Positions 22,184-23,310 of a stretch of DNA of 23,310 nucleotides are shown here, one piece after another; the stretch's first letter is position 1; each line of letters begins with the position of its first letter. Location: contig JAUXAH010000005.1 of NCBI GenBank assembly GCA_030614945.1, positions 1 to 23,310 on the forward strand, in the 5' to 3' direction. The notes beneath the pieces are model-generated. The model did not search any database. It had not been told where the DNA came from and worked only from the letters and a program-made list of their open reading frames with translations. The translations under genes and the position numbers were made by a program. Source of the stretch: Phycisphaerae bacterium (GTDB lineage Bacteria; Planctomycetota; Phycisphaerae; Sedimentisphaerales; SG8-4).

Positions 22184-23310
22184 TTGGATCTAATCCTAAA
22201 CATGCGCCCCAGTGTTCGGCATTACCTTTTGTTCGGCAATCATCGTATGTCCCAGTACAAGTAGTGTCACTGCCTGTGTACTGACACCTTGGTCCTTTGA
22301 AAAGCTCGGGTGATGCCAACTTACACATACTGCTACTGAACTCGTCCAATGGAAAGCGTTGTACCAGTGGATTGGGTATCCCAAGCGTAAAGGTTACCCA
22401 TTCGCTATCACTCTCCGCGGCGAGGCTTGAATAATTCTGCTCGAGTGCAGCAACAGGTGTATCGAGAAACTTCTCGTTTACTCTTATCAGCTTGACTTCA
22501 GCACCTAGTGCACCTTCTGTCTCGTTGATAATATCTTCTACTACTCTGTTATAGTCCTGGAATGTCCGAAGGGTCACACGTGGTATGGAGCCGTCGCCAG
22601 AGAACACCTGTTCACCTATTTGCAAGTTGAAACGTTGGAAGTCATCCTCGCCGTAATGAACATCCTCGGTGTTACGTGCGATACGGACAGCGTTGTAACC
22701 AGGTACAACAATCTCGACTAACCATAGCCATGTACCACCAGCGACGAAATCGATTAAGTCCCTATGCATGAAAGGTGGTATTTCAGTATAAGGTATTACT
22801 AAATGTGGTGCATGAAGCGTAGCAACTATTTCAAGAGGTTGTGGATAAACAGTTACACCAGCTGGCGTGATTATTGTCGGCGCATGTAATGTAGCAGCTG
22901 TGGCAAGAGTAGATGGTGTAACTGTAACGTCCTGCTGTATCACTATTGTTGGTGCGTGAAGTGTTGCAGCAATCGCCAGTGTGGCAGGTGTAACTGTAAC
23001 ATCCACAGCTGGTGGTGCAAAGAAATAAGTCTTATGAGTTAGCCTCTCGATACCTGCATAGGGATTCCAATTAAGCTCGGCTATTTCAGCTACGTTTACA
23101 AGACGACTATAAACCATTACATGGTCAATGAAACCCAAAAAATCACCAGTATTGTTGGACCTTAGTCCGATTCGTATATCGTTGTTGTTGTTGACACTAC
23201 CGATAGCTGAGATATCAACTCCACTCCCGTCTGCCTTTCCATCAACATAAACTTGAGCATTCCCGTCTCTGTCGAACACAACACCGACTTGATGCTCTTT
23301 ATTGTCATCG
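22167..23310 (-). CDS. LamG-domain/gpL-like tail tip fusion, C-terminal part (start at 629)
   Basis: Continuation of the gene at 1-629; bases 23170-23310 repeat 1-141. Of the 543-aa product, residues about 170-255 finish the LamG-like domain (FDRDGNAQVYVDGKADGSG, IRIGLRSNN, FIDHVMVYSRLVNVAEI). Residues about 265-335 are three similar units that contain VTVTPATL..AATLHAPT. The last 200 form a gpL-like module: EDDFQRFNLQIGEQVF and then five cysteines (492, 505, 514, 521, 533) in CQYTGSDTTCTGTYDDC and its flanks. In lambda gpL four C-terminal Cys bind an iron-sulfur cluster, so the same is expected here. gpL forms the hub between tube and gpJ. A ligand-binding LamG on it is unusual and points to a cell-surface contact role. 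Confidence 0.85.
   Translation of the reverse strand, partial: DDNKEHQVGVVFDRDGNAQVYVDGKADGSGVDISAIGSVNNNNDIRIGLRSNNTGDFLGFIDHVMVYSRLVNVAEIAELNWNPYAGIERLTHKTYFFAPPAVDVTVTPATLAIAATLHAPTIVIQQDVTVTPSTLATAATLHAPTIITPAGVTVYPQPLEIVATLHAPHLVIPYTEIPPFMHRDLIDFVAGGTWLWLVEIVVPGYNAVRIARNTEDVHYGEDDFQRFNLQIGEQVFSGDGSIPRVTLRTFQDYNRVVEDIINETEGALGAEVKLIRVNEKFLDTPVAALEQNYSSLAAESDSEWVTFTLGIPNPLVQRFPLDEFSSSMCKLASPELFKGPRCQYTGSDTTCTGTYDDCRTKGNAEHWGACLGLDPNVIRV
22794..23006 (-). repeat. three degenerate ~22-25-residue repeats within the LamG-gpL linker
   Basis: In the fusion protein the unit DVTVTPATLAIAATLHAPT occurs twice almost unchanged (TPATLAIAATLHAPT and TPSTLATAATLHAPT), then a third, more diverged VTVYPQPLEIVATLHAPH. 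They are separated by short 4-8 residue spacers (IVIQQ, IITPAG, LVIPYTE). At DNA level the first two are clearly alike. A related single copy opens the gpM-like protein (near 2145-2090). Confidence 0.8.
23170..23310. repeat. terminal direct repeat, right copy (= 1-141)
   Basis: Second copy of the terminal overlap described at 1-141. It lies inside the LamG domain, well away from the terminase genes. That argues against a biological packaging terminus, since cos, pac and short direct terminal repeats usually lie near the terminase genes. Confidence 0.9.

Overview
The window is a complete circular (or circularly permuted) genome of a tailed phage. Its first and last 141 bases are identical (1-141 = 23170-23310), and a single open reading frame reads in frame across the join, so the real molecule is about 23,169 bp. 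The virion genes follow the lambda-like long non-contractile tail plan: gpE-type capsid, gpG/GT frameshift, gpH, gpM, gpL, gpK, gpJ. This suggests a siphovirus of a Gram-negative host. I see no tRNA, CRISPR, IS element, integrase or repressor, and nothing that fixes the host genus.

Every supported gene lies on the minus strand. Genes are packed with ATGA, GTGA or TAATG overlaps, and only two intergenic regions exceed 150 bp. In transcription order, the first (18118-18294) carries a minus-strand promoter and a structured leader. It is followed by a short early block: a 55-aa Cys-containing peptide, a very small HNH protein, a PD-(D/E)XK nuclease-like protein and a PrimPol-SF3 helicase. The second (14809-15035) holds a 16-bp perfect inverted repeat around an AT-rich core. 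It is a candidate origin or control region and also separates replication from packaging.

The late block runs from small and large terminase through a zinc-ribbon protein, portal, small membrane protein, protease with a nested scaffold, decoration protein, major capsid, an inserted HNH endonuclease, head closure, gp10-like neck protein, tail terminator, tail tube, a virion protein, tail chaperone with -1 frameshift, tape measure, gpM-like protein, three small virion proteins, a LamG-gpL fusion crossing the window ends, an NlpC/P60 peptidase, the gpJ/TipJ-like tip protein and a 91-aa unknown.

The most interesting points are: (1) the early leader, where three overlapping pairings, the last hiding the Shine-Dalgarno of the first early gene, look like a riboregulator; (2) two near-consensus promoters facing each other through a palindromic -10 pair in the same region; (3) the 16-bp inverted repeat between primase and terminase; (4) the LamG-repeat-gpL tail-tip fusion, whose repeat recurs at the N-terminus of the gpM-like protein; (5) canonical but compact recoding and nesting (A AAA AAC frameshift, in-frame scaffold start); and (6) the lack of any recognisable lysis or lysogeny cassette.
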